DNA of 64,000 nt from Brevibacterium spongiae. GTDB taxonomy: Bacteria; Actinomycetota; Actinomycetes; Actinomycetales; Brevibacteriaceae. The DNA lies in assembly GCF_026168515.1 (NCBI RefSeq), contig NZ_CP093443.1:1240001-1304000 (forward strand), given 5' to 3'. Below are positions 17,361-26,759 of the stretch, piece by piece (the first letter of the stretch is position 1; each line of letters begins with the position of its first letter). Made by a program: the position numbers and the translations under genes. Under the pieces are notes generated by a model that had not been told where the DNA came from, did not search any database, and was given only the letters and a program-made list of their open reading frames with translations.

Positions 17361-17459
17361 GTGGGCTCAGTCATCAAGAAGCGCCGCAAGCGTATGTCGA
17401 AGAAGAAGCACCGCAAGCAGCTTCGCAAGACACGTCACCAGCGTCGCAACAAGAAGTAA
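17361..17459 (+). CDS. Ribosomal micro-protein bS22 (AURKAIP1/COX24-type)
   Basis: Only 32 residues, starting GSVIKKRRKRMSKKKHRKQL after the initiator, with 20 Arg/Lys. This is the conserved actinobacterial peptide first seen as an extra small-subunit protein in mycobacterial ribosomes and named bS22; its mitochondrial relatives carry the AURKAIP1/COX24 domain. It starts at GTG 17361 with AAGGGG upstream and is followed by a canonical T-tract terminator, so it is a separate transcript. It is easily missed because of its length. Confidence 0.9.
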   Translation: MGSVIKKRRKRMSKKKHRKQLRKTRHQRRNKK

Positions 17460-17477
17460 GACCCGACGGTCCTACGC

Positions 17478-17510
17478 CCCCGCTCGAGTGATTGCTCGGC
17501 GGGGTTTGTT
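17478..17510 (+). terminator. Rho-independent terminator after bS22
   Basis: A CCCCGC-(t)-CGAG / CTCG-GCGGGG stem of ten pairs with one bulge and a 6-nt loop, followed by TTTGTT. It begins 18 nt after the bS22 stop. Confidence 0.85.
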
Positions 17511-17531
17511 GCACCCGATGAGGAGTGGGCC

Positions 17532-17777
17532 ATGGTCGAGCTGACCTTCCTCACGCGCGTCGACTGCCATCTGTGCGCGCAAGCGCTGCAGACCGTCACC
17601 GAGGTGGCCGCGGGCAGAGATGTGAACGTGACCGAGATCGATATCGACACCGATGACGACCTGGCCGCGCAGTACGGCTGGGATGTCCCGGTCGTGCTCC
17701 TCAACGGGCGACAACACAGTTTCCATCGAGTCGAGAAGGATCGGCTGTCCAAGGCCATTGCGGCCTTGGGCGCATGA
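17532..17777 (+). CDS. Glutaredoxin-like (DUF836) thiol protein
   Basis: An 81-residue thioredoxin-fold protein. TFLTRVDCHLCAQAL gives the N-terminal strand and a CHLC redox motif at residues 12-15; WDVPVVLLNG carries the cis-Pro of the fold. The full length is normal for this compact family. The substrate is unknown. A GAGGAG site lies before the ATG. It sits 27 nt ahead of rex on the same strand, and this glutaredoxin-Rex-HemA order recurs in actinobacteria, which suggests a redox theme for the cluster. Confidence 0.85.
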   Translation: MVELTFLTRVDCHLCAQALQTVTEVAAGRDVNVTEIDIDTDDDLAAQYGWDVPVVLLNGRQHSFHRVEKDRLSKAIAALGA

Positions 17778-17804
17778 GATCGATTGAAGGAGTGAGACGG
17801 ATTC

Positions 17805-18500
17805 GTGGGCGAGATTCTGTCCGCCAACAGGATTGAAGGTGCGGTTCGCAAGGACGTACCCGAACGCGTGATCTCCCGACTCCCGATCTACCTGCAGACC
17901 GTCGAGACCATCGCCGCAACAGGCCAGGAGACAGTGTCTTCGGAGGACCTTGCCGCTCGCAGCGGCGTATCCCCGTCGATTCTGCGCAAGGACCTGTCCC
18001 AGCTGGGACGCTCCGGAACCCGCGGTGTCGGCTACTCCTGCCCGGAGCTGGCCTCGACCCTGCGAACCTTCCTCGGACTCGACCGGGACCGCAGCGTCGC
18101 CATCATCGGCGCCGGTCGCCTCGGCTCCGCCCTGGCCGACTACGCCGGATTCCGCCGTCGGGGCCTGCGCCTGACCGCGATCTTCGACATCGATGAGGAG
18201 AAGATCGGCACCACCATCGGCACGTTGACCGTCTCCTCCCTGGACGACCTTCCCACTTGGTCCGAGCACATCGACCTGGTGGTCATGGCCGTCCCCGCAG
18301 CCGCGGCACCCGCGGCGGCCCGTGCGGCCGTCGACGCGGGTGTGCGCGGCATTCTCAATTTCTCACCCACCGTGCTCGACGCCCCGGACACCGTTCGTGT
18401 CCACCAAGTCGATCTGGCCAGTGAGCTGCAAGTACTCGCATACTATTCGGCGCTGGATACGGCACCGCTCAACCCTGGTTTTGAGGAGCACAGGAATTGA
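17805..18500 (+). CDS. rex: Redox-sensing transcriptional repressor Rex
   Basis: A 231-residue dimeric repressor that leaves DNA when NADH/NAD+ rises. An N-terminal winged helix (residues 20-85, including VSSEDLAARSGVSPSILRKDLSQLG) is followed by the Rossmann domain VAIIGAGRLGSALADY and the FDIDEEKIG strand end. The C-terminal LQVLAYYSALD helix that swaps between subunits is present. The GTG start has AAGGAG 12 nt upstream. Its stop overlaps the HemA-HemC start by 4 nt (TTGA), so rex and haem genes share a transcript. Rex sites are typically found upstream of respiratory genes; I did not see a clear palindromic Rex box inside this cluster. Confidence 0.93.
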   Translation: MGEILSANRIEGAVRKDVPERVISRLPIYLQTVETIAATGQETVSSEDLAARSGVSPSILRKDLSQLGRSGTRGVGYSCPELASTLRTFLGLDRDRSVAIIGAGRLGSALADYAGFRRRGLRLTAIFDIDEEKIGTTIGTLTVSSLDDLPTWSEHIDLVVMAVPAAAAPAAARAAVDAGVRGILNFSPTVLDAPDTVRVHQVDLASELQVLAYYSALDTAPLNPGFEEHRN

Positions 18501-20974
18501 CTCTCTTGGTTCTCGGCATTTCCCATCAGTCGGCACCGATCGACATGCTCGACAAGCTGGCCTTCAGCGCCGGCGAGGTCGGCACCCTGCGCAGGGACGC
18601 CCTGGCCGGTGAGAACATCGAAGGCCTCGCTGTGCTCTCGACGTGCAATCGACTCGAACTCATCGCCGACGTCACCGCCTTCCACGGGGGACTGGCCGAT
18701 CTCGGCAATGCGCTCGTGTCCTCGATCGACAAGGAGTGGTCGGACATCGCCGGGCACTTCTACGCCCACTACGACCACCAGGCCATGGAACATCTGCTCA
18801 AGGTCGCCTGCGGACTCGACTCGATGGCCATCGGCGAGGCGCAGATCCTCGGCCAGCTGCGCTCATCGTTCACCGACTCGCAGTCCGATGCGGCACTGAC
18901 CTCAGAACTCTCCCAGGCCCTCCAGCAGGCGCTGCGTGTGGGCAAGCGCGCACACTCGGAGACCGCCCTCGGTGAGGTCGCCAGGTCGCTCTTCGGTGCG
19001 GCGCTCGAAGCTTCGGCCGGACACATCGGTTCGCTGCGCGCCGCCAACGCCCTGGTCATCGGCGCCGGTGCGATGTCCGGTCTCGTCGTGTCCGGGCTGC
19101 ATCGGGAGGGCGTCGGACGCATCACCGTGCTCAACCGCACCATGGAGAAGGCCGAACGCCTCGTCGCCGAGGTGGGCGGACGCGCTCGCGAACTCACCCC
19201 GCGGGTGATGGCCGAGGAGATCGCCGATGCCGACCTCATCGTCTCCTGCACCGGTGCCCGCGGCGTCGTCGTCACCCGTGACGATATCGTCGCAGGCCTG
19301 TCCCAGAACCCCAAAGGCGCGGCGAACAAGGCGTTCATCGACCTCGCCCTGCCGCATGACATCGACCCCAGCGTCCGCGAATTCGAGCACGTCGCCCTGT
19401 TCGGGCTCGGTGAGATCCGGGACCTGCTGAAGAGCTCCGACAAGGAACGCGATGCGTCCGTGGCCGGCACCGTCGAAGAGGTCCGAGCCATCATCGCCTC
19501 GGAGCTGGAGAACATCGCCACCGGCAACAAGGAACGCTCCGTGGCCCCGACGGTCACCGCTCTGCGCAGCCACGCCAAGGACGTGCTCGCCGCCGAGACC
19601 AAGCGACTGGAGAAGAAGCTCGGCGAGGCCGTGGATGCGAAGGCCTTCGCAGAGATCCGGAAGTCCCTGCACCGGGTGGCCGAGAAGCTCATCCACACCC
19701 CGACGGTGAAGGTCAAGGAACTGGCTGTCACTGAATCCGAGGTCGACTATGCCCAGGCGCTCATGCAGCTGTTCGACCTGCCCGTGAACAAGGTCGCCCA
19801 CGCCAAGACCCCGCCGGAGACGAAGGTCGCGAAGGCCGCCAGCGTCCACCATGTCGAGGCCGACGGCATCCGCCCGGTCGCCGACCACACCCTCGACATC
19901 GTCGAACCCGAACACTTCAGCGGCCGCACCGTGCGACTGGGCACCCGCCGGTCCCAGCTCGCCCGTTCCCAGTCCACCGCGATCGCCCACCAGATCGCCG
20001 CCCTGACCGGCTGGCGCGTCGAGATCGTCGAGGTCGTCACCGAAGGCGATGTCAACATGTCGCCCCTGGCCGGCTTCGGCGGCACCGGAGTCTTCGTCTC
20101 CGCCGTCCGGCAGGCCCTGCACCAGGGCAAGATCGACCTGGCCGTGCACTCGCTCAAGGACCTGCCCACCACCCCCGAGGCGGGCATCCAGATGGCCGCC
20201 ATCCCACCGCGCGTCGACCCTGCCGACGTGCTCATCGGACGGGACGGACTGAGCCTCGCCGACCTGCCCGCCGGCTCGGTCATCGGCACCGGTTCGCCGC
20301 GCCGCGCAGTGCAGCTGCGCGCCGCCCGCCCCGATATCGAGGTCCGCGGAGTCCGCGGCAACGTCGACACCCGTATCGCCCACGTCCGCGACGGACGTCT
20401 CGACGCCGTGGTGCTCGCCGCGGCCGGAGTCCGCCGCATCGGCCGACTGGCCGAAGCCACGGACTCCCTGAACTTCGATGTCATGCTCCCCGCACCGGGA
20501 CAGGGTGCGCTGGCGGTCGAGACCCGCAGCGCCGACAGCGCCTTCGCGACCACCGAGGACATCCTCAAGTCCGATGCCGAAGTGCGTGCAGCGCTGCGCC
20601 GCATCCACGACCAGACCACAGACCTGGCCGTGACCTGCGAACGTGCGATCCTCTCCCGCGCCGAGGCCGGATGCTCGGCACCGATCGGTGCGCTCGCGAA
20701 GATCGAGGGCACCACCTTCATCGTCGACGCCGTGATGGCCGACGACGACGGGAAGCTCGCCCGCACCCGCCAGAGCGCCGAACTGCCGTCGGTCCCGGAC
20801 GTCGACTGGTCCAATGAGGCAGAGCAGCAGCTGACCGTGACCGCGAAGGAACTCGCCCGCGTCGCCGATGAACTCGGCACCGCAGCCGCAGAGGACCTGC
20901 TCGGACGGCTCGGCATCGACCCGGCGGCAAGCGCCGATCACCTTACCCCCGTCAAGGCACAGGAGCAGGGATGA
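18497..20974 (+). CDS. hemA-hemC: Fused glutamyl-tRNA reductase / porphobilinogen deaminase (HemA-HemC)
   Basis: One 825-residue frame joins two haem enzymes. Residues 1-430 are HemA: GISHQSAP at the start, STCNRLEL with the catalytic Cys50, HLLKVACGLDSMAIGEAQILGQ, the NADPH site ALVIGAGAMSGLV and the C-terminal dimerisation helix. After a polar linker (about 435-472) residues 475-825 are HemC: VRLGTRRSQLARSQS, the Asp/Lys region KIDLAVHSLKDLPTT, GTGSPRRAVQL, and AEAGCSAPIGALA, in which Cys726 holds the dipyrromethane cofactor. Both halves look catalytically complete. The enzymes are the first and the fourth step of the pathway, so the fusion does not simply channel a shared intermediate. The start is a TTG overlapping rex; hemD overlaps its end by 4 nt. 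Confidence 0.93.
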   Translation: MTLLVLGISHQSAPIDMLDKLAFSAGEVGTLRRDALAGENIEGLAVLSTCNRLELIADVTAFHGGLADLGNALVSSIDKEWSDIAGHFYAHYDHQAMEHLLKVACGLDSMAIGEAQILGQLRSSFTDSQSDAALTSELSQALQQALRVGKRAHSETALGEVARSLFGAALEASAGHIGSLRAANALVIGAGAMSGLVVSGLHREGVGRITVLNRTMEKAERLVAEVGGRARELTPRVMAEEIADADLIVSCTGARGVVVTRDDIVAGLSQNPKGAANKAFIDLALPHDIDPSVREFEHVALFGLGEIRDLLKSSDKERDASVAGTVEEVRAIIASELENIATGNKERSVAPTVTALRSHAKDVLAAETKRLEKKLGEAVDAKAFAEIRKSLHRVAEKLIHTPTVKVKELAVTESEVDYAQALMQLFDLPVNKVAHAKTPPETKVAKAASVHHVEADGIRPVADHTLDIVEPEHFSGRTVRLGTRRSQLARSQSTAIAHQIAALTGWRVEIVEVVTEGDVNMSPLAGFGGTGVFVSAVRQALHQGKIDLAVHSLKDLPTTPEAGIQMAAIPPRVDPADVLIGRDGLSLADLPAGSVIGTGSPRRAVQLRAARPDIEVRGVRGNVDTRIAHVRDGRLDAVVLAAAGVRRIGRLAEATDSLNFDVMLPAPGQGALAVETRSADSAFATTEDILKSDAEVRAALRRIHDQTTDLAVTCERAILSRAEAGCSAPIGALAKIEGTTFIVDAVMADDDGKLARTRQSAELPSVPDVDWSNEAEQQLTVTAKELARVADELGTAAAEDLLGRLGIDPAASADHLTPVKAQEQG

Positions 20975-22575
20975 CCAACACACCGACCACGGGCCAGGTG
21001 CAGCCGCGCCGACTCCTGCCGGCCGCACCGCGCGTCGTGTTCATCGGCAGCGGTCCCGGCGAATCGGGACTCATGACGATGCGGGGCGCAGACATCCTCG
21101 CCACCGCCGAGACCGTCGTCTACGATGCCGGGGTGCACTCGGAGATCGTCACCGCCTACGTGCCGCAGGCGGCGAAGCTCATCGACGCCGCAGACCTCGG
21201 TGTGGCCGCATCGACCCGCGGCCGCCGACTGGCCGAGCTCGCCCGGCCCGACAATACAGTTGTGCGGCTGAGCTCCGATGACGGAATCATCTTCACCACC
21301 ACGACCTCCGAGGCGGCCGTGTGCCGCAAGGAGCAGGTCGAGGTCGAGATCGTGCCCGGAGTCGGACTGTCGGCATCGACGGCGGCCTACACCGGCACAG
21401 CCCTGACGACGAACCGAGTGCGTTCGGTGCGCTTCATCGAAGCCGGACCGCAGACCCACGTCGACGTCTCCCGTCACCGCAACACCACCCATGTGCTCAC
21501 CGGCACCGCCGCCGCTCACGAACAGGCCATCGAAGCGCTGCTGTCCGACGGCTGGGACGAGGACACGAAGGTCCTCCTCGGCTGGGGGATCTCCACCATC
21601 GAGCAGACGAGCGTGGAGACCACCCTGAAGCAGGCGCTGTCCATGGCGCAGACAGGTTCGGATCGTATGGTGGTGATCATGGGACAGGGAGTGGAATCCA
21701 GAGGAGAACTCAGCTGGTTCGAATCCAAACCCCTCTTCGGCTGGCAGGTGCTCATTCCGCGCACGAAGGAACAGGGAACCTCCACCGCCGAGGCGCTGGC
21801 CGAGCTCGGCGCCGTCGGCACCGTCGTACCCACCATCGCCGTTCAGCCCCCGCGCACTCCGACTCAGATGGAGAAGGCGATCCGCGGACTCGTCGACGGA
21901 TCCTACGAATGGGTCGGCTTCACCTCGGTGAATGCTGTGCGCGCCGTGCGCATGTGGTTCGAGGACTTCGGACTCGACTCCCGATCGATGGCCGGGGTCA
22001 AGGTCGCGGCCGTGGGCGGACGCACCGCCGCGGCGCTCATCGACTGGGGAATCACCCCCGACCTCGTGCCCGACGGTGAGCACTCCGCCCGCGGCCTCGC
22101 CGCAGCCTGGCCCGACTTCGTCGATGACATCGACCCGATGAACACCGTGCTGCTGCCGCGTGCCGACATCGCCACCGAGGTGCTCGTCGCCGGACTGCTG
22201 GAGAAGGGCTGGGACCCTGACGACGTCACCGCCTACCGCACGGTTCGCGCCTCACCGCCGCCGGCGCCGATCCGCGAATCGATCAAGGCCGGCGACTTCG
22301 ACGCCTTCCTCTTCACCTCGTCCTCAACGGTGCGCAACCTCGTCGGCATCGCCGGCAAACCCGCCCCCACCTCGGTGATCTGCTGCATCGGTCCGGCGAC
22401 CGCGAACACCGCGGAGGAGCACGGACTGCGTGTGGATGTGCTCGCCGAGGAAGCCAACCTCACTTCGCTCATCGACGGACTCGTCGAATTCGCTCTGAAC
22501 AAGCGGGCTGAAGACGTGGACGCCGGGATCTCCCCGAAGCGTCCGAGCCAGATGCGCCGCAGAAGGAAGGCCTGA
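20971..22575 (+). CDS. hemD: Uroporphyrinogen-III synthase with degenerate methyltransferase-like domain
   Basis: 534 residues. Residues 20-250 follow the CobA/SUMT methyltransferase fold ([45 protein letters not shown]), but the SAM-site signature R-L-K-G-G-D-P of active enzymes reads [13 protein letters not shown] (97-108), so activity is doubtful. Residues 262-515 are Hem[66 protein letters not shown] and [15 protein letters not shown]. HemD closes and inverts ring D of hydroxymethylbilane. The tail is basic ([11 protein letters not shown]). It overlaps hemAC by 4 nt and hemB begins 2 nt after it. Confidence 0.9.
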   Translation: MTNTPTTGQVQPRRLLPAAPRVVFIGSGPGESGLMTMRGADILATAETVVYDAGVHSEIVTAYVPQAAKLIDAADLGVAASTRGRRLAELARPDNTVVRLSSDDGIIFTTTTSEAAVCRKEQVEVEIVPGVGLSASTAAYTGTALTTNRVRSVRFIEAGPQTHVDVSRHRNTTHVLTGTAAAHEQAIEALLSDGWDEDTKVLLGWGISTIEQTSVETTLKQALSMAQTGSDRMVVIMGQGVESRGELSWFESKPLFGWQVLIPRTKEQGTSTAEALAELGAVGTVVPTIAVQPPRTPTQMEKAIRGLVDGSYEWVGFTSVNAVRAVRMWFEDFGLDSRSMAGVKVAAVGGRTAAALIDWGITPDLVPDGEHSARGLAAAWPDFVDDIDPMNTVLLPRADIATEVLVAGLLEKGWDPDDVTAYRTVRASPPPAPIRESIKAGDFDAFLFTSSSTVRNLVGIAGKPAPTSVICCIGPATANTAEEHGLRVDVLAEEANLTSLIDGLVEFALNKRAEDVDAGISPKRPSQMRRRRKA

Positions 22576-22576
22576 C

Positions 22577-23617
22577 ATGTCATTGGTTCCCGGTTCCGTT
22601 CGTCCCCGACGACTGCGCACCACCCCGGCGCTGCGCCGGCTCGTCTCCGAGGTGCGCCTGCACCCCGCCGACCTCGTCCTGCCGATGTTCGTCAAGGAGG
22701 GCCTGAGCGAACCCCTGCCGCTGAGCGGAATGCCGGGAGTCGTCCAGCACACGCTCGACTCCCTCCTCGAGGCCGCGCGGGAAGCCGTCGCGGCCGGAGT
22801 CGGCGGGCTCATGCTCTTCGGCATCCCCGAGCACAAGGACCCGATCGGCTCCCAGGCCGACGATCCGCAGGGCATCCTCAACCGCGCTCTCGCACTGCTG
22901 CACGACCACCTCGGCGAGGACACTGTGATCATGTCCGATCTGTGCCTCGACGAATTCACCTCCCACGGCCACTGCGGAGTCCTCGACTCGGCGGGAGCCG
23001 TCGACAACGACGCGACCCTCGAACGCTACGCGTCGATGGCTGTGGCGCAGGCCCGCGCCGGCGCCCACGTGCTCGGCCTGTCCGGCATGATGGACGGTCA
23101 GGTCGCCTACTGCCGCGAAGCACTCGATGCCGCAGGTTTCACCGACACCGTCATCATGGGCTACACCGCCAAGTACGCCTCCGCGTTCTACGGTCCCTTC
23201 CGGGAAGCCGTGGACTCCGAACTCCAAGGCGACCGGAAGACCTACCAGCAGGATCCCGCGAACGGCCGCGAGGCGATGCGCGAACTCGGCCTCGACCTCG
23301 CCGAAGGCGCCGACGTGGTCATGGTCAAGCCCGGGCTGCCCTACCTCGACGTGCTCGCCGAAGTCGCCCGCGAATCCATCGTTCCCGTGTGGACGTACCA
23401 GGTCTCGGGCGAATACGCGATGATCGAATTCGCTGCCGCGGCCGGAGCCATCGACCGTGAGAACGCGATCGAGGAGTCCCTCCTGTCCTTCAAACGCGCA
23501 GGCACCGATGCGATCCTCACCTATTGGGCCACCGAAGTCGCCCAACGCCTCCAGGCCGAAGCCGCCGGCACCACCGCCGCCGGGGGAGCCGCCGCCGCGT
23601 CCGGAGCACGGCGATGA
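22577..23617 (+). CDS. hemB: Delta-aminolevulinic acid dehydratase (porphobilinogen synthase)
   Basis: 346 residues; condenses two 5-aminolevulinate molecules into porphobilinogen. Both Schiff-base lysines are visible: [18 protein letters not shown] and [12 protein letters not shown]. The metal-site loop is [14 protein letters not shown], with Cys, Asp and Cys ligand positions, a mixed type common outside proteobacteria. The tail after residue 320 is Ala-rich and non-conserved. The following MarR gene starts within its stop codon (ATGA). Confidence 0.95.
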   Translation: MSLVPGSVRPRRLRTTPALRRLVSEVRLHPADLVLPMFVKEGLSEPLPLSGMPGVVQHTLDSLLEAAREAVAAGVGGLMLFGIPEHKDPIGSQADDPQGILNRALALLHDHLGEDTVIMSDLCLDEFTSHGHCGVLDSAGAVDNDATLERYASMAVAQARAGAHVLGLSGMMDGQVAYCREALDAAGFTDTVIMGYTAKYASAFYGPFREAVDSELQGDRKTYQQDPANGREAMRELGLDLAEGADVVMVKPGLPYLDVLAEVARESIVPVWTYQVSGEYAMIEFAAAAGAIDRENAIEESLLSFKRAGTDAILTYWATEVAQRLQAEAAGTTAAGGAAAASGARR

Positions 23618-24078
23618 CCGATACCCGCTGGCTCAATCCCGCGGACCAGAAGGCATGGCGCAGCTACCTCAACGGCTCCCAGCTGCTGAGCGGGCAGCTG
23701 GACAAGGAGCTGCGGGAGAAGCACGGCATCGGGCTGCCCGAGTACGAGATCCTCGTGCGTCTGTCCGAGCACGAGGACCGGACGATGCGCATGGCCCTGC
23801 TGGCCGCGGACACGACGATGTCCCGGTCCCGGCTGACCCACAGCGTGGCCCGGATGGAGAAGCGCGGTCTGCTCGAACGCTCGACCATCCCCGAGGACGG
23901 ACGCGGAGTCAACTGCGTGATGACCGAGGCCGGATGGCAGCTGCTGAGCACCGCCGCGCCCGACCATGTCGCAGGAGTCCGCGACCACCTCGTCGATCTC
24001 CTCGACCCTGAGGAGATGGCGACGCTGGGCCGCATCTTCACCAAAGTCTTCGACCACCTGAGCGACACCGGCGCCTGA
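23614..24078 (+). CDS. MarR-family regulator inside the haem operon
   Basis: 154 residues with a winged helix at 35-105: [25 protein letters not shown], the recognition-helix area [21 protein letters not shown] and wing [20 protein letters not shown]. No metal or haem ligand cluster stands out. It overlaps hemB by 4 nt and lies 88 nt before hemL, so it must be co-transcribed with the haem genes and may tune them or a linked function. The effector is unknown. Confidence 0.88.
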   Translation: MTDTRWLNPADQKAWRSYLNGSQLLSGQLDKELREKHGIGLPEYEILVRLSEHEDRTMRMALLAADTTMSRSRLTHSVARMEKRGLLERSTIPEDGRGVNCVMTEAGWQLLSTAAPDHVAGVRDHLVDLLDPEEMATLGRIFTKVFDHLSDTGA

Positions 24079-24166
24079 GACGCCGACACCGCGCAACCGA
24101 GTACGATCCCGTGACGACAACGACCCGGCCGAATGCACCGACCCGGGCAGAAGCAGAGGAGATCTC

Positions 24167-25528
24167 ATGACGACAGCACCGACGAACTCTCACCCCACCG
24201 ACGAGTCGGCCGCCCTGTTCACCCGCGCCGAAGCCGTCATCCCCGGCGGAGTCAACTCCCCGGTCCGCGCGTTCAAGGCCGTCGGCGGCACCCCCCGCTT
24301 CATCACCGAGGCGACCGGAGCCTGGCTGCGTGACGTGGACGGCAACGACTACATCGACCTCATCGGATCCTGGGGTCCGATGATCATGGGCCATTCCCGC
24401 CCCGAGGTCGTCGCCGCAGTGCAGGAGGCCGCGGTCAAGGGCTTCTCCTTCGGCACCCCCTCGACCGGAGAGGTCGAACTCGCCGAGGAGATCGTCTCCC
24501 GCATCGACCCCGTCGACCAGGTCCGTCTCGTGTCCTCGGGCACCGAGGCGACCATGTCCGCGATCCGACTCGCCCGCGGGTACACGGGACGGTCCAAGGT
24601 CGTGAAGTTCGCTGGCTGCTACCACGGCCACGTCGATTCGCTGCTGGCCCAGGCCGGTTCCGGTCTGGCCACGTTCTCCCTGCCCGACACTCCCGGGGTC
24701 ACCGGAGCGCAGGCGCAGGACACCATCGTCGTCGACTACAACGACGCCGCCGGACTCGAGGCCGTCTTCGCCGAGCACGGTGAGGACATCGCCTGCGTCA
24801 TCACCGAAGCCAGCCCCGGCAACATGGGCGTCGTGCCCCCGCGCGACGGGTTCACCAATACCATCCGCCGCCTGACGAAGGCGCACGGTGCGCTGATGAT
24901 CAGCGATGAGGTGATGACCGGGTTCCGCGTGTCCGCAGCCGGCTGGTACGGCTATGAGGCGGAGACGCTCGGCTACCCGGAGGGCCCGGCCGATCTGTTC
25001 ACCTTCGGCAAGGTCATGGGCGGCGGCTTCCCCGCAGCGGCCTTCGGCGGACGTGCCGAGATCATGGCCCATCTCGCTCCTGCCGGTCCCGTCTACCAGG
25101 CGGGCACTCTGTCGGGCAACCCGGTCGCGACCGCCGCCGGTCTGGCCACACTCAAGCTCACCACAGAACTCGATGTGTACTCCCACATCGAACGGGCCGC
25201 CGATCTGCTGCACCCGGCCGTGGCGTCGGCACTCGAGGCCGAAGGCGTCGCCCACGTCATCCAGTCCGCGAACTCGATGTTCTCCGTGTTCTTCACCGAT
25301 GCCGAGGTGACGAACTACGACGATGCGCGCAGCCAGAACGTCGACCGCTACTCGGCGTTCTTCAACGCCATGCTCGACCAGGGAATCCACATGCCGCCGT
25401 CGGCATTCGAGGCCTGGTTCCTGTCCTACGCCCACACCGATGAGATCCTCGACCGCATCATCTCCGCCCTTCCCACAGCAGCAAAGGCGGCGGCCGCGGT
25501 GCCCGAGGACTGGAAGGCACAGTCATGA
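24167..25528 (+). CDS. hemL: Glutamate-1-semialdehyde 2,1-aminomutase
   Basis: A 453-residue PLP enzyme that makes 5-aminolevulinate, the second step after HemA. Fold-type I landmarks: [21 protein letters not shown] at the N-terminus (split here by its Gly pair), [39 protein letters not shown] with the PLP-pyridine Asp, and [17 protein letters not shown] with the Schiff-base Lys. GAGGAG precedes ATG 24167. With HemA-HemC, HemD and HemB the window holds the C5 route from glutamyl-tRNA to uroporphyrinogen III. It overlaps the next gene by 4 nt. Confidence 0.96.
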   Translation: MTTAPTNSHPTDESAALFTRAEAVIPGGVNSPVRAFKAVGGTPRFITEATGAWLRDVDGNDYIDLIGSWGPMIMGHSRPEVVAAVQEAAVKGFSFGTPSTGEVELAEEIVSRIDPVDQVRLVSSGTEATMSAIRLARGYTGRSKVVKFAGCYHGHVDSLLAQAGSGLATFSLPDTPGVTGAQAQDTIVVDYNDAAGLEAVFAEHGEDIACVITEASPGNMGVVPPRDGFTNTIRRLTKAHGALMISDEVMTGFRVSAAGWYGYEAETLGYPEGPADLFTFGKVMGGGFPAAAFGGRAEIMAHLAPAGPVYQAGTLSGNPVATAAGLATLKLTTELDVYSHIERAADLLHPAVASALEAEGVAHVIQSANSMFSVFFTDAEVTNYDDARSQNVDRYSAFFNAMLDQGIHMPPSAFEAWFLSYAHTDEILDRIISALPTAAKAAAAVPEDWKAQS

Positions 25529-26166
25529 ACACCATCCACTTGGTCCGACACGGAGAGGTCGACAACCCGGAGGGGATCCTCTACGGGCGTCTGCCGAATT
25601 TCGGATTGACCGACCGCGGCCACGAAATGGCGGCGCGGGTGGCCAAGCACTTCGACGAGGCGACTACCATCCCCGTCGAACTCGTCGCCTCCCCGCTGCT
25701 GCGGACTCAGCAGACCATGGCTCCCTTGGCGAAGGCCCTCGACCTGCCGGTATTCGATGACGACAGAGTCATCGAAGCCGCGAATTCCTTCGAAGGGCAG
25801 AGGCTCAACGCCAGGCGCCTGGCCGAGCCGAAGAATCTGATCAGGTTGTACAACCCGCTGACCCCGTCCTGGGGTGAGCCGTACAGGCAGATCGTGCTGC
25901 GGATGCGCGCCGCGATGGCCAGTCTGCGAGCGAAGCTGACCAACTACGGCCCAGGCGCCGAGGGCGTCATCGTCTCTCACCAGCTGCCGATCTGGGTGAC
26001 CCGGCTGTCTGGGGAGGGCCGCTCCCTCGTCCACGACCCCCGCAGGCGCGAATGCGACTTGGCTTCTATCACGAGTTTCACATTCGATTCGTCCACACTG
26101 GTGTCCGTGAGTTACGAGAGCATCTGCGCCGATCTGCAGCCCGGCACCGCGGTGGCTGGAGCATGA
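25525..26166 (+). CDS. Histidine phosphatase superfamily protein
   Basis: 213 residues. The phosphate pocket [17 protein letters not shown] (His9) and the second catalytic region [15 protein letters not shown] are intact, with an acid-base glutamate near residue 85 ([10 protein letters not shown]). It may be a phosphoglycerate mutase-like phosphatase; the substrate cannot be read. It is the first of five genes overlapping by 1-4 nt (followed by the ResA-like, CcdA and ResB genes), an arrangement common in actinobacteria, so its expression is tied to cytochrome c assembly. Confidence 0.85.
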   Translation: MNTIHLVRHGEVDNPEGILYGRLPNFGLTDRGHEMAARVAKHFDEATTIPVELVASPLLRTQQTMAPLAKALDLPVFDDDRVIEAANSFEGQRLNARRLAEPKNLIRLYNPLTPSWGEPYRQIVLRMRAAMASLRAKLTNYGPGAEGVIVSHQLPIWVTRLSGEGRSLVHDPRRRECDLASITSFTFDSSTLVSVSYESICADLQPGTAVAGA

Positions 26167-26759
26167 GTTTCGGCAGCCCACTGAACCGCCGCGCACTATT
26201 CACCACGGCTCTTGCCGCAGGCTCGGCCCTGGTGCTCAGCGCTTGCGCCGAGAAGGACGAGCTCGCCGATCAGGCCGGCTCCGACAAGGGCTATGTGTCA
26301 GGATCGGGAGTCGTGTCGCAGGTGGCCGTCAACGACCGCGGTGAGCCGCTCGACATCGAGTTCGAGACGCTGGACGGGAAGACGATGTCCCTGGCCGAAC
26401 TGCGGCCGACACCGGTGGTCATCAACCTCTGGTACGCCGCCTGCCCGCCATGCCGGAAGGAAGCCCCGGATCTGAAGTCCGTGGCCGAGAGCTTCGGCGA
26501 CAGGGCGCAGTTCATCGGCGTCAACGTCCGTGACCAGGCGGCCGCGGCGAACGCATTCATACAGAACTACCAGGTCCCGTACCCGAACATGCTCGACAGC
26601 AACGGAGACATGGTCTCACTGCTCTCCGGGGTGCTGCCTCCGCAGGCGACCCCATCGACGGTAGTGCTTGACGCCGAGGGGCGTGCAGCGGCCCGCGTCG
26701 TCGGCGAAATCGACGCCTCGACGCTCAGGGGACTCATCGAGGACGTGCGAAACGAGTGA
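26163..26759 (+). CDS. resA: ResA-like thiol-disulfide oxidoreductase, lipoprotein
   Basis: 198 residues. The N-terminus NRRALFTTALAAGSALVLSAC has a twin-Arg-like start, a hydrophobic core and a lipobox LSAC with Cys at residue 22-23, so it should be an outer-surface lipoprotein. The thioredoxin-like domain has VVINLWYAACPPCRKEAP (CPPC redox motif) and QATPSTVVLD with the cis-Pro. ResA proteins reduce apocytochrome c before haem attachment. It overlaps the phosphatase and ccdA by 4 nt. Confidence 0.88.
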   Translation: MSFGSPLNRRALFTTALAAGSALVLSACAEKDELADQAGSDKGYVSGSGVVSQVAVNDRGEPLDIEFETLDGKTMSLAELRPTPVVINLWYAACPPCRKEAPDLKSVAESFGDRAQFIGVNVRDQAAAANAFIQNYQVPYPNMLDSNGDMVSLLSGVLPPQATPSTVVLDAEGRAAARVVGEIDASTLRGLIEDVRNE

